64,000 nt of DNA from Pseudonocardiaceae bacterium YIM PH 21723 (GTDB taxonomy: Bacteria > Actinomycetota > Actinomycetes > Mycobacteriales > Pseudonocardiaceae), in contig QZFT01000014.1 in the NCBI GenBank assembly GCA_003600225.1, forward strand, positions 1 to 64,000. The letters are read 5' to 3'. The notes under the pieces were generated by a model. The model had not been told where the DNA came from. It worked only from the letters and a program-made list of their open reading frames with translations, and did no database searches. Both the position numbers and the translations under genes were made by a program. Shown here piece by piece: positions 15,274 through 23,641 of this stretch. How positions within the stretch are numbered: the first letter of the stretch is position 1; the number at the start of each line of letters is the position of its first letter.

Positions 15274-15324
15274 GTCGGCTACCCACGACGCAGGCCCCGG
15301 CAAGCGGCGGCTTAGCATGGAGCA

Positions 15325-16182
15325 ATGTCCGTCCGTGCACCCCTGAAGCCAGGCCAGCAGTCGCCGCACCGTGAGGTGCCCGCCGACATCACGCGTCCCG
15401 AGTATGTCGGTAAGCCCGCCCCCAAGCGCAGCACGGATCCGTGGGTTCAGCCCCCCGAGATCATCGAGGCCATGCGGGTGGCCGGGCGCATCGCCTCGCA
15501 GGCACTCGACGAGGCCGCCAAGGTCGCGCAGCCGGGCAACACCACCGAGCAGATCGACGCGGCTGTGCACGAGTTCCTGCTGGACAACAAGGCGTATCCG
15601 TCCACGCTGGGCTACCGCAAGTTCCCCAAGTCCTGCTGCACCTCGCTCAACGAGGTTATCTGCCACGGCATCCCGGACAGCACTGTCATCGAGGACGGTG
15701 ACATCGTCAACGTCGATGTCACCGCCTACATCGGCGGCGTGCACGGCGACACCAACCGCACCTTCCTGGCCGGCGACGTCAGCGAGGAGCACCGGCTGCT
15801 GGTCGAGCGCACCCAGGAAGCCACCCTGCGCGGCATCAAGGCCATCCGCCCCGGCCGCCAGCTGAACGTCATCGGCCGGGTCATCGAGGCCTACGCCAAC
15901 CGCTTCGGCTACGGCACGGTCCGCGACTTCACCGGACACGGCATCGGCCGCGCGTTCCACAGCGGACTGGTCGTGCTGCACTACGACGAGCCGAGCGTGG
16001 ACACGGTCCTGGAGGTCGGCATGACCTTCACCATCGAGCCGATGATCACCCTCGGCACCATCGACTACGACATCTGGGACGACGGCTGGACCGTCACCAC
16101 CAAGGACAAGGCCTGGACCGCCCAGTTCGAGCACACCGTGGTGGTCACCGAAGACGGCGCCGAGATCCTCACGGTGTCATGA
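15325..16182 (+). CDS. map: Methionine aminopeptidase, type I
   Basis: Removes the initiator methionine from nascent proteins. The protein is 285 residues, the length of mycobacterial MapB, including an N-terminal extension of about 40 residues that carries PxxP-like stretches (the class Ic form). Metal ligands are visible as the aspartates in [10 protein letters not shown] and HGDTNRTF (about 130-145), the histidine in GHGIGRAFH, and the glutamates in FTIEPM and QFEHT. The stop overlaps the cobQ start (ATGA), so the two are co-translated. Confidence 0.96.
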   Translation: MSVRAPLKPGQQSPHREVPADITRPEYVGKPAPKRSTDPWVQPPEIIEAMRVAGRIASQALDEAAKVAQPGNTTEQIDAAVHEFLLDNKAYPSTLGYRKFPKSCCTSLNEVICHGIPDSTVIEDGDIVNVDVTAYIGGVHGDTNRTFLAGDVSEEHRLLVERTQEATLRGIKAIRPGRQLNVIGRVIEAYANRFGYGTVRDFTGHGIGRAFHSGLVVLHYDEPSVDTVLEVGMTFTIEPMITLGTIDYDIWDDGWTVTTKDKAWTAQFEHTVVVTEDGAEILTVS

Positions 16183-17696
16183 GTTCCTTGCTCGTGGCCG
16201 GGACGACATCGGACGCGGGCAAGAGCGTCCTGGTCGCCGGCATCTGCCGTTGGCTGTACCGACAGGGCGTCAAGGTCGCGCCGTTCAAGGCGCAGAACAT
16301 GTCCAACAACTCCGCCGTCACCCCGGACGGCGGAGAGATCGGCCGCGCGCAGGCCCTCCAAGCCGCTGCCTGCGGCCTGCGACCCGACGTCCGGTTCAAC
16401 CCCGTTCTGCTCAAACCGGGCAGTGACCGGCAGTCCCAGGTCGTCGTGCTGGGCAAGGCCGAGGGCACGGTCGGTGCCCGGTACTACCGGGAGCGGAAGC
16501 CTTATCTGGCTCAGGTCGTGTCGGAGACTCTGGCCGAGTTGCGGTCCGAGTACGACATGGTCATCTGCGAGGGAGCGGGCTCGCCCACCGAGATCAATCT
16601 GCGTGCCTCGGACATCGCGAACATGGGCCTGGCCCGCGCCGCGGACCTGCCGGTGATCGTGGTCGGCGACATCGACCGGGGCGGGCTGTTCGCGCACCTG
16701 TACGGCACCCTGGCGCTGCTGGACGCCGGCGATCAGGCGCTGATCTCCGGGTTCGTGATCAACAAGTTCCGCGGCGACCACTCGCTGCTGCAGCCCGGCA
16801 TCGACCAGCTGCGCGAGCTCACCGGCAGGCCCACCTACGGCGTGCTGCCCTGGCGCAGCGAGCTGTGGCTGGACGCCGAGGACTCGCTGTCCTACGCCGC
16901 CGACGGCGTGCTGGGCCGGCCCGCCGCGCCCGTGGGAACCCAGTGGCTGCGAGTGGTGGCGCCCCGGTTGCCCCGGCTGTCCAACGGCACCGATCTTGAG
17001 GCGCTGGCCTGCGAGCCCGGCGTCGCCGTCCGCCTCGTCACCGAACCCGCCGCGCTGGCCGACGCCGACGTGGTGATCATCCCGGGTTCCAAGTCCACGG
17101 TGGACGACCTGGCCTGGCTGCGGCAGACCGGATTGGCCGACGCCATCGAACGGCACGCCGCCGCCCGGCGGCCGGTGTTCGGCATCTGCGGCGGCCTGCA
17201 GATGCTCGCCACCCGGATCGTGGACAACGTGGAATCCGGCAAGGGCGCGGTGCCCGGCCTGGGCCTGCTGCCGCTGCACATCGAGTTCGCGCCGACCAAG
17301 ACCCTGGCCACCCCGGAGGGCACCGCGCTGGGGCACCCGGTGCGTGGCTACGAGATCCACCACGGCCAGGTCACCGGCCGCGCCGCCGACCTGGACCCGC
17401 TGATCGCCACCGGCGCGGGCACCGAGGGATACGTCCGGGGCGTGGTCGCCGGAACCCACTGGCACGGGCTGCTGGAGAACAACGGCTTCCGCCGGGAATG
17501 GGTACACCGGATGGCGAAGCTGGCCGGCCGCACCGGATTCCAGGTCGCATCGGACACCGACTTCGAGGCCCGCCGGGTTGCCCAGCTGGATCTTCTCGGC
17601 GACATGGTCGAGGAGCACCTGGACACCGGGGCGCTGCTCCGGCTGTTGGACGGCGGGGCGCCTGCGGGGCTGCCGTTGCTGGGGCCGGGGGCCTAG
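16179..17696 (+). CDS. cobQ: Cobyric acid synthase (glutamine-hydrolysing)
   Basis: Amidates adenosylcobyrinic acid a,c-diamide at four side chains during cobalamin biosynthesis. The protein is about 505 residues. An N-terminal dethiobiotin-synthetase-like ATPase shows [16 protein letters not shown] (about 6-21), [13 protein letters not shown] and [13 protein letters not shown]-terminal class I glutaminase has its nucleophile in GICGGLQML (about 335), GYEIHHG, and the catalytic histidine in THWHG. It overlaps map by four bases. cobN lies 40 kb away under a cobalamin riboswitch; no riboswitch is seen here. Repeat DNA starts right after the stop. Confidence 0.96.
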   Translation: MSSLLVAGTTSDAGKSVLVAGICRWLYRQGVKVAPFKAQNMSNNSAVTPDGGEIGRAQALQAAACGLRPDVRFNPVLLKPGSDRQSQVVVLGKAEGTVGARYYRERKPYLAQVVSETLAELRSEYDMVICEGAGSPTEINLRASDIANMGLARAADLPVIVVGDIDRGGLFAHLYGTLALLDAGDQALISGFVINKFRGDHSLLQPGIDQLRELTGRPTYGVLPWRSELWLDAEDSLSYAADGVLGRPAAPVGTQWLRVVAPRLPRLSNGTDLEALACEPGVAVRLVTEPAALADADVVIIPGSKSTVDDLAWLRQTGLADAIERHAAARRPVFGICGGLQMLATRIVDNVESGKGAVPGLGLLPLHIEFAPTKTLATPEGTALGHPVRGYEIHHGQVTGRAADLDPLIATGAGTEGYVRGVVAGTHWHGLLENNGFRREWVHRMAKLAGRTGFQVASDTDFEARRVAQLDLLGDMVEEHLDTGALLRLLDGGAPAGLPLLGPGA

Positions 17697-17715
17697 GCGG
17701 CTGGTTGCGTCCGGC

Positions 17716-18083
17716 TGTTGTCGAAGGCGGCTTTGGAGGGGGAGACGGGCTGGGGGCCGGTCTTTCCTGCCTGCTTGTTGGGTGGGGGCACGCCGGTCTG
17801 GGTGGTCGGGGCCGTTGCGCGGGCGTGGGTGGGCTTCATGCAGTAAGGGGCACCCTTCCTGCGTTGAGTGCGGTATGGGTGCCCCTTACTGCGCTCAACG
17901 CGGTATGGGTGCCCCTCGCTGCGTTGAGTGCAGTGAAGGTGCCCCTCACTGTATGTCCCGATGATCATGGGTCACCCACTGGAGCACCACTCGCACCACT
18001 GGCCACATCCGTAACTGTCCACAGTGGACTTATCCGTCTTCAAGACCGAAAACTGCCAAGTTTTCGGTCTTGAAGACGGATAA
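17716..18083 (+). repeat. Composite intergenic repeat, locus III (modules A-B-C-D)
   Basis: The fullest linear copy. Module A runs 17716-17830 (GGCTTTGGAGGGGGAGACGG, then CTTTCCTGCCTGCTTGTTGG). Module B runs 17838-17956, about four GGGGCACCC/GGGTGCCCC half-hairpins joined by GCGTTGAG or GCGCTCAAC. Module C, TCCCGATGATCATGGG, is near 17956-17971. Module D at 18030-18083 is a perfect 23-bp inverted repeat (18030-18052 with 18061-18083). The locus fills the 430 bp between the converging cobQ and deacetylase genes, and no gene is seen in it. Confidence 0.85.
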
Positions 18084-18126
18084 CCGGGGCCGAGTCACGA
18101 TCGACTCAGCCGGACGGGAGGAGCGT

Positions 18127-18756
18127 CTACCGGTCCAGGTGGTCGCCGAGCGCCGCCGGGGTCAGGCCGGCGGCCTTCGCGGCGTCCAGGAACGCCCGGA
18201 GATCCTCGGCGAACGTCTTGCGGAAGTGCATGAGCACGATGTCTCCGGGCCGCAGTTCGTGGCGGCCGCCCTGGTAGTCCACCCGGCCGTCGTTCAGCGA
18301 GGCCGACCAGCCGACGAGGGCCCGCTGGCCGCACTGGGCGGCCACCCGGCGGGTGGTGTCGTTGTAGTGGCCGCCGGGAGCACGCAGCAGCGTCGGGCGG
18401 GTGCCGAAGATCCGCTGGAAGTCGTCCGCGTTACCGCAGATCTCCTCGCGTTGCCCGGCCTCGTCCAGGTCGACCAGCGTGGTGTGCCTGCGGGTGTGGT
18501 TGGCGATCGCGGATCCACCGGCGACCAGGTCGCGGAAGTAGTCCTCGTGGCCGGTGACCCACTTGCCGGTCAGGAACAGGGTCGCCTCGGCGTGGTGCTC
18601 CCGCAGCAGGTCCAGCGCTCGCGGGTCGCGGACCGCGCCGTCGTCGATGGTCAGGAAGACCACCCGTTCCTCGGTCGGGATCCGGCTGATCACCGGGACC
18701 ATCGGAGGCGGGGCGATCAGCGAGGCGATCATCAGCAGCGTGGTCAGCAGGCCCAT
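18127..18756 (-). CDS. Polysaccharide deacetylase (NodB domain), membrane-anchored or secreted
   Basis: About 209 residues. An N-terminal hydrophobic segment (about 2-22) precedes a NodB deacetylase domain carrying all key motifs: TIDDG (36-40, catalytic and metal aspartates), HTRRH (87-91, metal histidines), RAPGG (125-129) and DIVLMH (172-177). It should de-N-acetylate peptidoglycan or another surface glycan outside the membrane. The ATG at 18756 is preceded by CAGGGTGA; the frame stays open to 18792. It is compact for the family. Confidence 0.88.
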   Translation of the reverse strand: MGLLTTLLMIASLIAPPPMVPVISRIPTEERVVFLTIDDGAVRDPRALDLLREHHAEATLFLTGKWVTGHEDYFRDLVAGGSAIANHTRRHTTLVDLDEAGQREEICGNADDFQRIFGTRPTLLRAPGGHYNDTTRRVAAQCGQRALVGWSASLNDGRVDYQGGRHELRPGDIVLMHFRKTFAEDLRAFLDAAKAAGLTPAALGDHLDR

Positions 18757-18866
18757 GCGATCACCCTGGCCGGTGCAGCGCTTTCCGGCCACCGATACGC
18801 ATGATGACTCCGCCGGATGGCCGTGTTAGATACCTACCAACGATCGGGTGAAGGCGAGGGTGCACG

Positions 18867-19199
18867 GTGAAGCTGCTGCAGACGGTGTCCGCGGTGCTGG
18901 TGGTGCTGGGTCTGGCGGCGGCCCTGGCCTCGCCCATGTTCTATCGGGACCAGGCCTTGGTGCTCACCCTCGCCGGGCTGGCATTCGCCCTGCTGGCGCA
19001 GCTGGCTTACAGCTGGCTGCGGGTGCGCCAGTACTACCGGGCGAACCCGAGGCCGGGGGAGTTGCTGGACGTGTCCGAAGAGGAGCGGCTGCACCGGCTG
19101 CGCGAGGACTCCGGCAAGCTGCGCGCGGTCGCCGAACTGCGCCGCTTGCGCCCCGACATGCCGCTGGCCGTCGCCAGCAAGGTGATCACCAAGCTTTAG
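18867..19199 (+). CDS. Small membrane protein of unknown function
   Basis: A 110-residue protein with two predicted membrane helices (about residues 5-23 and 31-50) followed by a charged, helical cytoplasmic tail (EEERLHRLREDSGKLRAVAEL). I do not recognise a named family. The GTG start at 18867 is divergent from the deacetylase gene. It ends at a very stable hairpin shared with the convergent lipoprotein gene. Confidence 0.65.
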   Translation: MKLLQTVSAVLVVLGLAAALASPMFYRDQALVLTLAGLAFALLAQLAYSWLRVRQYYRANPRPGELLDVSEEERLHRLREDSGKLRAVAELRRLRPDMPLAVASKVITKL

Positions 19200-19201
19200 C
19201 C

Positions 19202-19252
19202 TCCGAAGTTGACGAGGTTCGGGAGAAGCACCCGAACCTCGTCAACTTCGGA
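19202..19252. terminator. Bidirectional terminator, perfect 22-bp stem
   Basis: Bases 19202-19223 and 19231-19252 are exact complements around the seven-base loop AGAAGCA. It lies four bases past the plus-strand stop and seven bases past the minus-strand stop, so it serves both converging genes. Confidence 0.85.
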
Positions 19253-19258
19253 TAGGTC

Positions 19259-19645
19259 CTAGTTGGCCGGAGCCGGGGTGGCCGGCGCCTGGCCGCGGAA
19301 CGCTTCCAGCATGCTCTGCGCGATCTTGTCGCCGGCGGCGTCGCCCAGCTGCTTCCGGTAGACCTCGCGAATGTGCTCCTCGCGCTTCGGGTCCACCCGG
19401 CTGCCGCCGTCGTTGGTGCGGGCGCGCTGCACGCTCTGCGAGATCTCCTGGCGCCGCTTGAGCAGCCCGGCGACCTCCTGGTCGATCTCGTCGATCCGCT
19501 CCCGCTGCTGCTCGATGAACTGATCGGTGTTCGGGGTCGCGATCTGCTGCGTCTTGTCCGGGTTGGGCGAGGGGCGCTCGTGGCTGACCGAGCAGCCGGA
19601 CAGCAGCAGCACAGTGGCGGCGAAAGCGACGGCAAGCTTCTTCAC
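19259..19645 (-). CDS. Lipoprotein with AroQ-type chorismate mutase-like domain
   Basis: A 128-residue protein with a short signal peptide and lipobox LLSGC (cysteine 18). Residues 45-117 form a helical domain RERIDEIDQEVAGLLKRR, then QEISQSVQRARTNDGG and DPKREEHI. This resembles the small actinobacterial chorismate mutases (for example Rv0948c, with REEIDRLDAEILALVKRR). The paired arginines used for substrate contact are kept. A lipid-anchored chorismate mutase is unusual, and the domain might have lost activity. The ATG at 19645 follows GGACCCTCGCTGTGAAG with a weak SD. It stands alone. Confidence 0.65.
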   Translation of the reverse strand: MKKLAVAFAATVLLLSGCSVSHERPSPNPDKTQQIATPNTDQFIEQQRERIDEIDQEVAGLLKRRQEISQSVQRARTNDGGSRVDPKREEHIREVYRKQLGDAAGDKIAQSMLEAFRGQAPATPAPAN

Positions 19646-19732
19646 AGCGAGGGTCCTTCATTCGTGATAGGGATTCCGCCTCAATGTAAACGGCGACCCC
19701 GCTGTGGCAGCCGACACTGTGCCCTAGCTCTA

Positions 19733-20407
19733 CTACTCGAACTGCCCGAGCAGCTCGTTGAGGAAGCCACCGGCCTCGGTGGCGGCGCGTTCGGCGTCGC
19801 CGTCGCGGACCGCGTCCAGCAGCGCGCTGTGCCCGACGTCCTCCGCCTGCTCGGCCTGCATGTGGTCGAAGACGCCCGCGATGCTCGCCTGGACCGCCTC
19901 GGCGATGCCCCGGTACATCTCGATCAGCGCCGCGTTGTGCGAGGACCGCACCAGCAACAGGTGGAACCGGGTGTCCGCCTCGGCGAAGGTCGGCGTGTCC
20001 TTGGCGGCCATCGCCTTGTCCCGCTCGGCGAGGGTGTCGGTCAGCTCGGCCAGTTCCTGCTCGGTGCGCCTGCTGGCGGCCAGCCGGGCCGCCTCCACCT
20101 CCAGCGCGCGCCGGACTTCCAGGACCTCGCGCAGTTCGGCGCCGATCAGCCTGCGTACCGCGCCGGACAGCTCACTGGTCGCCCGGACGAAGGTTCCGTC
20201 GCCCTGGCGGACTTCGAGGAGTCCCGCGTGAGCAAGCGCACGCACGGCCTCGCGCACGGTGTTGCGACCCACGCCGAGCGCGGCGACGAGCTCGGGTTCG
20301 GCGGGAATGCGCTGGCCAAGTGGCCATTCACCGCTGGATACGAGGTCGCGCATCTGCTCGATCACCTGCTCGACGAGCCCAGCCCGACGGGTAGTGGCCA
20401 ACGGCAC
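19733..20407 (-). CDS. FadR-subfamily GntR transcriptional regulator
   Basis: A 224-residue regulator. The N-terminal winged helix is GntR type (RIPAEPELVAALGVGRNTVREA, about residues 33-54, read as the recognition region). It is followed by an all-helical FCD ligand domain with likely metal ligands in DTRFHLLL (about 145) and a later histidine. It is divergent from the MFS gene at 20496 with an 88-bp gap that holds a short inverted repeat, so it most likely represses that transporter. The ligand is probably a small carboxylate, as in the family. Confidence 0.9.
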   Translation of the reverse strand: MPLATTRRAGLVEQVIEQMRDLVSSGEWPLGQRIPAEPELVAALGVGRNTVREAVRALAHAGLLEVRQGDGTFVRATSELSGAVRRLIGAELREVLEVRRALEVEAARLAASRRTEQELAELTDTLAERDKAMAAKDTPTFAEADTRFHLLLVRSSHNAALIEMYRGIAEAVQASIAGVFDHMQAEQAEDVGHSALLDAVRDGDAERAATEAGGFLNELLGQFE

Positions 20408-20424
20408 AAGAGCATCCTCTCATC

Positions 20425-20441
20425 CGAACATCCCATGTTTG
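20425..20441. promoter_or_regulatory. Candidate operator between FadR-type regulator and MFS gene
   Basis: CGAACATCCCATGTTTG is an inverted repeat with AACAT/ATGTT arms around CCC and one more near-match on each side. It lies 18 bases upstream of the regulator start and about 55 bases upstream of the MFS start, the usual place for a shared operator. Confidence 0.45.
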
Positions 20442-20495
20442 ACACAGTAGCCCTCGACAAGTCCTTGCGCCCGCAAAAAACCTCGAGGAGGTGTC

Positions 20496-21776
20496 GTGTC
20501 CGACCGTCTGGCGATCCCAGCAGCCGGTACGTCCAACCAGCCTGCCATCTCTACCGTTTCCGACATCGCGCAGGCACGCGCAGTGACGAGTCCGTGTCCA
20601 GATAGCAAGGTGGTCACCACCACCGCCGGTACCTTGCTTGCGACGGCGATCATTATGGCGGCGTTCACCCTGCGCCCCGCCGTCACCAGCCTGGCCTCCA
20701 TCCTCGGTGACGTCCGCACGGCCCTGGGGGCCACCGCCGCCTGGTCCAGCCTCATCGCCGCGGCGCCGACGATCTGCTTCGGCCTCGCCGGATTCGCCGC
20801 ACCCTGGGTGGACCGGAAACTGGGCACCACCCGTGCCCTGCTGGCAGCCCTGACCCTGATCGCCGCAGGACTGTTCGCCCGGGTCGCCGCCGGCCCGTCC
20901 CTGCTGTTGATCGCCACCTTCGCCCTGTGTGGCGGCATCGCGGTGTGCAACGTGCTGCTGCCGGTGATGATCAAGGAGTACTTCCCGAACCAGGTAGGCA
21001 GGCTGACCGGCCTGTTCAGCGCCTCGCTGGCCTTCAGCGCGTCGATGGGCGCGGCCACCACCCCCGCGGTGCAGAACCTCGGCGGCTGGCGGGTCGCGCT
21101 GGGTGTCTGGGCGCTGCCCGGCATCCTGGCCATCGCCCTCTGGTGGAATGCCACCCGCAAGCTGAACGTGGTGAAGGCCGAGGCCACCCAGACCCCGGGC
21201 GAGCACCGCAGCCTGGTCCGCAACGCGAAGGCCTGGTACATCACCATCTTCTTCGCCCTGCAGGCCGGTTTCTCCTACACCACCATGGCCTGGCTGTCCG
21301 AGGTGCTCACGCACACCGCGGGCGTGGATCGCACCACCGCGGGCATCATGTTCGGCATCACCATGCTGATCGGCGTGCCGATCAGCCTCACCGTGCCCGC
21401 CATCGCCGCCCGTCAGCGCAACCCGTATGGCTGGGTGGTGTTGCTGACCGCAATGTCGATGATCGGCACCCTGGGCCTGATGCTGGCCCCGGCCACGCTG
21501 ACCGGTCTGTGGCTGCTGTTCGTCGGTGCGGGCATCGGTATCTTCCCGCTCGGCGTCGCCTTCATCAGCATCCGTACTCGCACCCCGGCGGACACCGTGC
21601 GGATGTCCGCGATGGCACAGAGCCTCGGCTACCTGCTGGCGGCGATCGGTCCGTTCCTGTTCGGTCTGCTGCGCGAGATGACCGGTGGATTCACCGCATC
21701 GCACATTGCCGTACTGGGTTTCCTCAGCTTGCAGATGGTGTTCGGGACGCTCGCCGCGCGGCCGCGTTTCGTCTAG
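20496..21776 (+). CDS. MFS transporter, CynX/NimT family
   Basis: A 426-residue carrier with about twelve membrane segments. The N-terminal half shows FTLRPAVTSLASILGDVR and APWVDRKLGTTRAL, typical of the CynX/NimT cyanate and nitroimidazole-type transporters. The start is a GTG after a strong GAGGAGGT. About 40 hydrophilic residues precede the first helix. Regulation is probably by the divergent FadR-type protein. Its last 53 bases overlap the end of the convergent GNAT-like gene, which is an unusually long overlap. The substrate is unknown. Confidence 0.9.
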   Translation: MSDRLAIPAAGTSNQPAISTVSDIAQARAVTSPCPDSKVVTTTAGTLLATAIIMAAFTLRPAVTSLASILGDVRTALGATAAWSSLIAAAPTICFGLAGFAAPWVDRKLGTTRALLAALTLIAAGLFARVAAGPSLLLIATFALCGGIAVCNVLLPVMIKEYFPNQVGRLTGLFSASLAFSASMGAATTPAVQNLGGWRVALGVWALPGILAIALWWNATRKLNVVKAEATQTPGEHRSLVRNAKAWYITIFFALQAGFSYTTMAWLSEVLTHTAGVDRTTAGIMFGITMLIGVPISLTVPAIAARQRNPYGWVVLLTAMSMIGTLGLMLAPATLTGLWLLFVGAGIGIFPLGVAFISIRTRTPADTVRMSAMAQSLGYLLAAIGPFLFGLLREMTGGFTASHIAVLGFLSLQMVFGTLAARPRFV

Positions 21777-22575
21777 GCAGCACCGAGTCCAGCAGCCGCA
21801 CCCAGGCGCGCTGCGTGAGGGTCAACAGGTCCAGCCGGGCGACGATCATGATCGCGTCGTCCTGGGTGAGCCTGCCGAACAGCCGGTCCACGTCGTCCTG
21901 ACCGCTGACCGGCTGTTCGCCGTACAGCTTGGTGGCCATCCGGCTGAGCACGCCCTTGATCACCAGGGAGTCCGGGTCGATCGGGTCGCGCTGCCCCAGC
22001 TGCCCGGCCACATCGTCCGCCAGGGTGGCGATGTGGCCGGGCGTCCCGGTCCCGGACAGCGGCGGCCACACCCGGTTCTGCCCGAGGCACCGCAGCAGGC
22101 CCCGGTAGATGCTCGGGTTCTGCGTGCGGCAGCTGACGTACAGCGAACGCCACGGCCGCAGTTCGTCGCGCAGGAACCGGGTGACCATCCAGCTGCCCAG
22201 CTTGTAGCGCCGGTACTCCGGCAGCACGCCGCTGTAGTCCAGGTACAGCGTGTGCTCACCCGCGGCCCGCAGGGCCTGGTAGCCGCCCCAGCCGACGGCC
22301 TCGCCCTCCGGGGTGATGATCAACGCGAAGGTGGAGATGCCGCCGAAGAAGTCCTCGGCCTGCCGGTGCTCCCAGTAGGCGGAGTGATCGGCGCCGCCGA
22401 ACACCACCCGGGCCGCGCTCTCCAGGAACGCGTACAGCTTGCGCTGGTCGGCGGCGGTCGGCCGGTTCGACTCGCGCCACAACGCCAGCTGGAACCCCGC
22501 GTGCAGCTTCCTGAGCAGGGGCGCGCTGTCCAGCTCGCTGATCCGCAACCGGATCCGGGGTTCCATAGTCGTCAT
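21724..22575 (-). CDS. GNAT-like protein, paralogue 1 of 3
   Basis: About 283 residues. The first half carries a GNAT core: HAGFQLALWRESNRPTAADQ, FALIITPEGEAVGWGGYQ and the acetyl-CoA stretch LPEYRRYKLGSWMV (about residues 125-138). The second half (TQNPSIYRGLLRCLG, DPDSLVIKGVLSRM, DDVDRLFGRLTQDDAI) is specific to this small family. The ATG at 22575 is preceded by AAGGCGG. It is followed upstream in the array by two relatives at 22716 and 23642. The substrate is unknown. The C-terminus overlaps the MFS gene end. Confidence 0.75.
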   Translation of the reverse strand: MTTMEPRIRLRISELDSAPLLRKLHAGFQLALWRESNRPTAADQRKLYAFLESAARVVFGGADHSAYWEHRQAEDFFGGISTFALIITPEGEAVGWGGYQALRAAGEHTLYLDYSGVLPEYRRYKLGSWMVTRFLRDELRPWRSLYVSCRTQNPSIYRGLLRCLGQNRVWPPLSGTGTPGHIATLADDVAGQLGQRDPIDPDSLVIKGVLSRMATKLYGEQPVSGQDDVDRLFGRLTQDDAIMIVARLDLLTLTQRAWVRLLDSVLPRRNAAARRASRTPSAS

Positions 22576-22578
22576 CGA

Positions 22579-22632
22579 ATGACCGCCTTGGGCTAAGTGC
22601 ATCTGCGTACGGCGATGCAACGAGGCGGTCAT
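22579..22632. promoter_or_regulatory. Inverted repeat upstream of GNAT-like paralogue 1
   Basis: ATGACCGCCT (22579-22588) and AGGCGGTCAT (22623-22632) are perfect complements, 34 bases apart, just upstream of the start at 22575. The left arm covers the ribosome binding site AAGGCGG, so pairing of the leader could limit translation. An operator with separated half-sites is the other reading. Confidence 0.45.
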
Positions 22633-22715
22633 GACCGGATATCGGGTTACTACCGGGTAAGCCACGTTCGGATCGGATCGCGTAACCCCAGTTCAGCGGG
22701 GTCGTTATGGGCCGA

Positions 22716-23558
22716 TCAGGTGGCGGAGGCGCGCTTCGCGGCGGCCTTCCGGCTGGGTCGTAACGCATCGAGTACGCGCAGTTTCGCGGCGTAGAGCAGG
22801 GTGAACACGTCCAGCCGGGCGATGACCATGATCGCGTCGTCCTGGGTCAGCCTGCCGAACAGCCGGTCCACGTCGTCCTGCTCGCTGACCGGCCGGCTGC
22901 CGTACAGCGTGGTCTCCAGCTTGGCCAGCACCCCGGTGATGACCAGCGATTTCGGATCCAGGGGATCGGTCTGACCCAGTTGCGCCGCGGTGGCCTCGGC
23001 AATCGCGAAGACCCGCGGCGGGGTGTCGCCGTGCAGCGGCGGCCAGACCCGGTCCGGTCCCAGGTTGCGCAGCAGGCCCCGGTAGATGCACGGGTTCTGG
23101 GTGCGCAGGGTCAGGTACAGCGAGCGGGACAGGCGCAGCTCGTCCTTCATGAACCGGGCGGCCAGCCAGGTGCCCAGCTGGTAGCGCCGGTATTCCGGCA
23201 GCACACCGGTGTAGTCGGCGTACAGCGTGCGCTTCCCGGCAGAGTCGAGCATCGTGTAGCCGCCCCAGCCGATGGCCTTGCCCTCCGGGGTGACGATCAG
23301 GGCGAAGGTGCCGATGGCGTCGAAGAAGCCGGCCTGGCGACGCTGTTCCCAGTAGCCGGAATGGTCGGCGCCGGCGAACACCTCGCGGGCCGCGGTCGCC
23401 AGGAACGCGTAGAGCTTCCGCTGGTCGGCCGGGGTCGGGCGATTCGGCTGGTGCCACAGCGCGATCCGGAATCCGGCACGCAGCTGCTTGATCACCGGGG
23501 TGCTCTCCAGGTCGGAGAGCATCAGGCGGAGGGATGCGGAAGCGGTCGGGGCGCTCAT
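22716..23558 (-). CDS. GNAT-like protein, paralogue 2 of 3
   Basis: About 280 residues, alignable with paralogue 1 along its whole length. It shares RAGFRIALWHQPNRPTPADQ, FALIVTPEGKAIGWGGY, LPEYRRYQLGTWLA, TQNPCIYRGLLRNLG and DDVDRLFGRLTQDDAI. The start ATG at 23558 lies directly against a 17-bp palindrome and lacks a visible Shine-Dalgarno. The gap to paralogue 1 is about 140 bp, so the two may have separate promoters. The substrate is unknown. Confidence 0.75.
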   Translation of the reverse strand: MSAPTASASLRLMLSDLESTPVIKQLRAGFRIALWHQPNRPTPADQRKLYAFLATAAREVFAGADHSGYWEQRRQAGFFDAIGTFALIVTPEGKAIGWGGYTMLDSAGKRTLYADYTGVLPEYRRYQLGTWLAARFMKDELRLSRSLYLTLRTQNPCIYRGLLRNLGPDRVWPPLHGDTPPRVFAIAEATAAQLGQTDPLDPKSLVITGVLAKLETTLYGSRPVSEQDDVDRLFGRLTQDDAIMVIARLDVFTLLYAAKLRVLDALRPSRKAAAKRASAT

Positions 23559-23575
23559 GTTTCGTTTAACGAAAC
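23559..23575. promoter_or_regulatory. 17-bp palindrome abutting a start codon
   Basis: GTTTCGTTTAACGAAAC has perfect 7-bp arms around TTA and ends one base before the ATG of paralogue 2. A related sequence, GTCTCGGTTAACGGCGG, lies just upstream of paralogue 3 (from 24118). Both contain TTAACG, so a shared operator is possible. Confidence 0.55.
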
Positions 23576-23641
23576 TATGCCCCGAGTGGGGTAGTGATGC
23601 TGTCGTCGGTGACATCCGGTAACTACTGAAAAGTAGGTTCG

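Noticed and set aside
14938-16134. A 398-residue minus-strand frame over map
   Set aside because: It is antisense to map, whose catalytic ligands are all visible on the plus strand.
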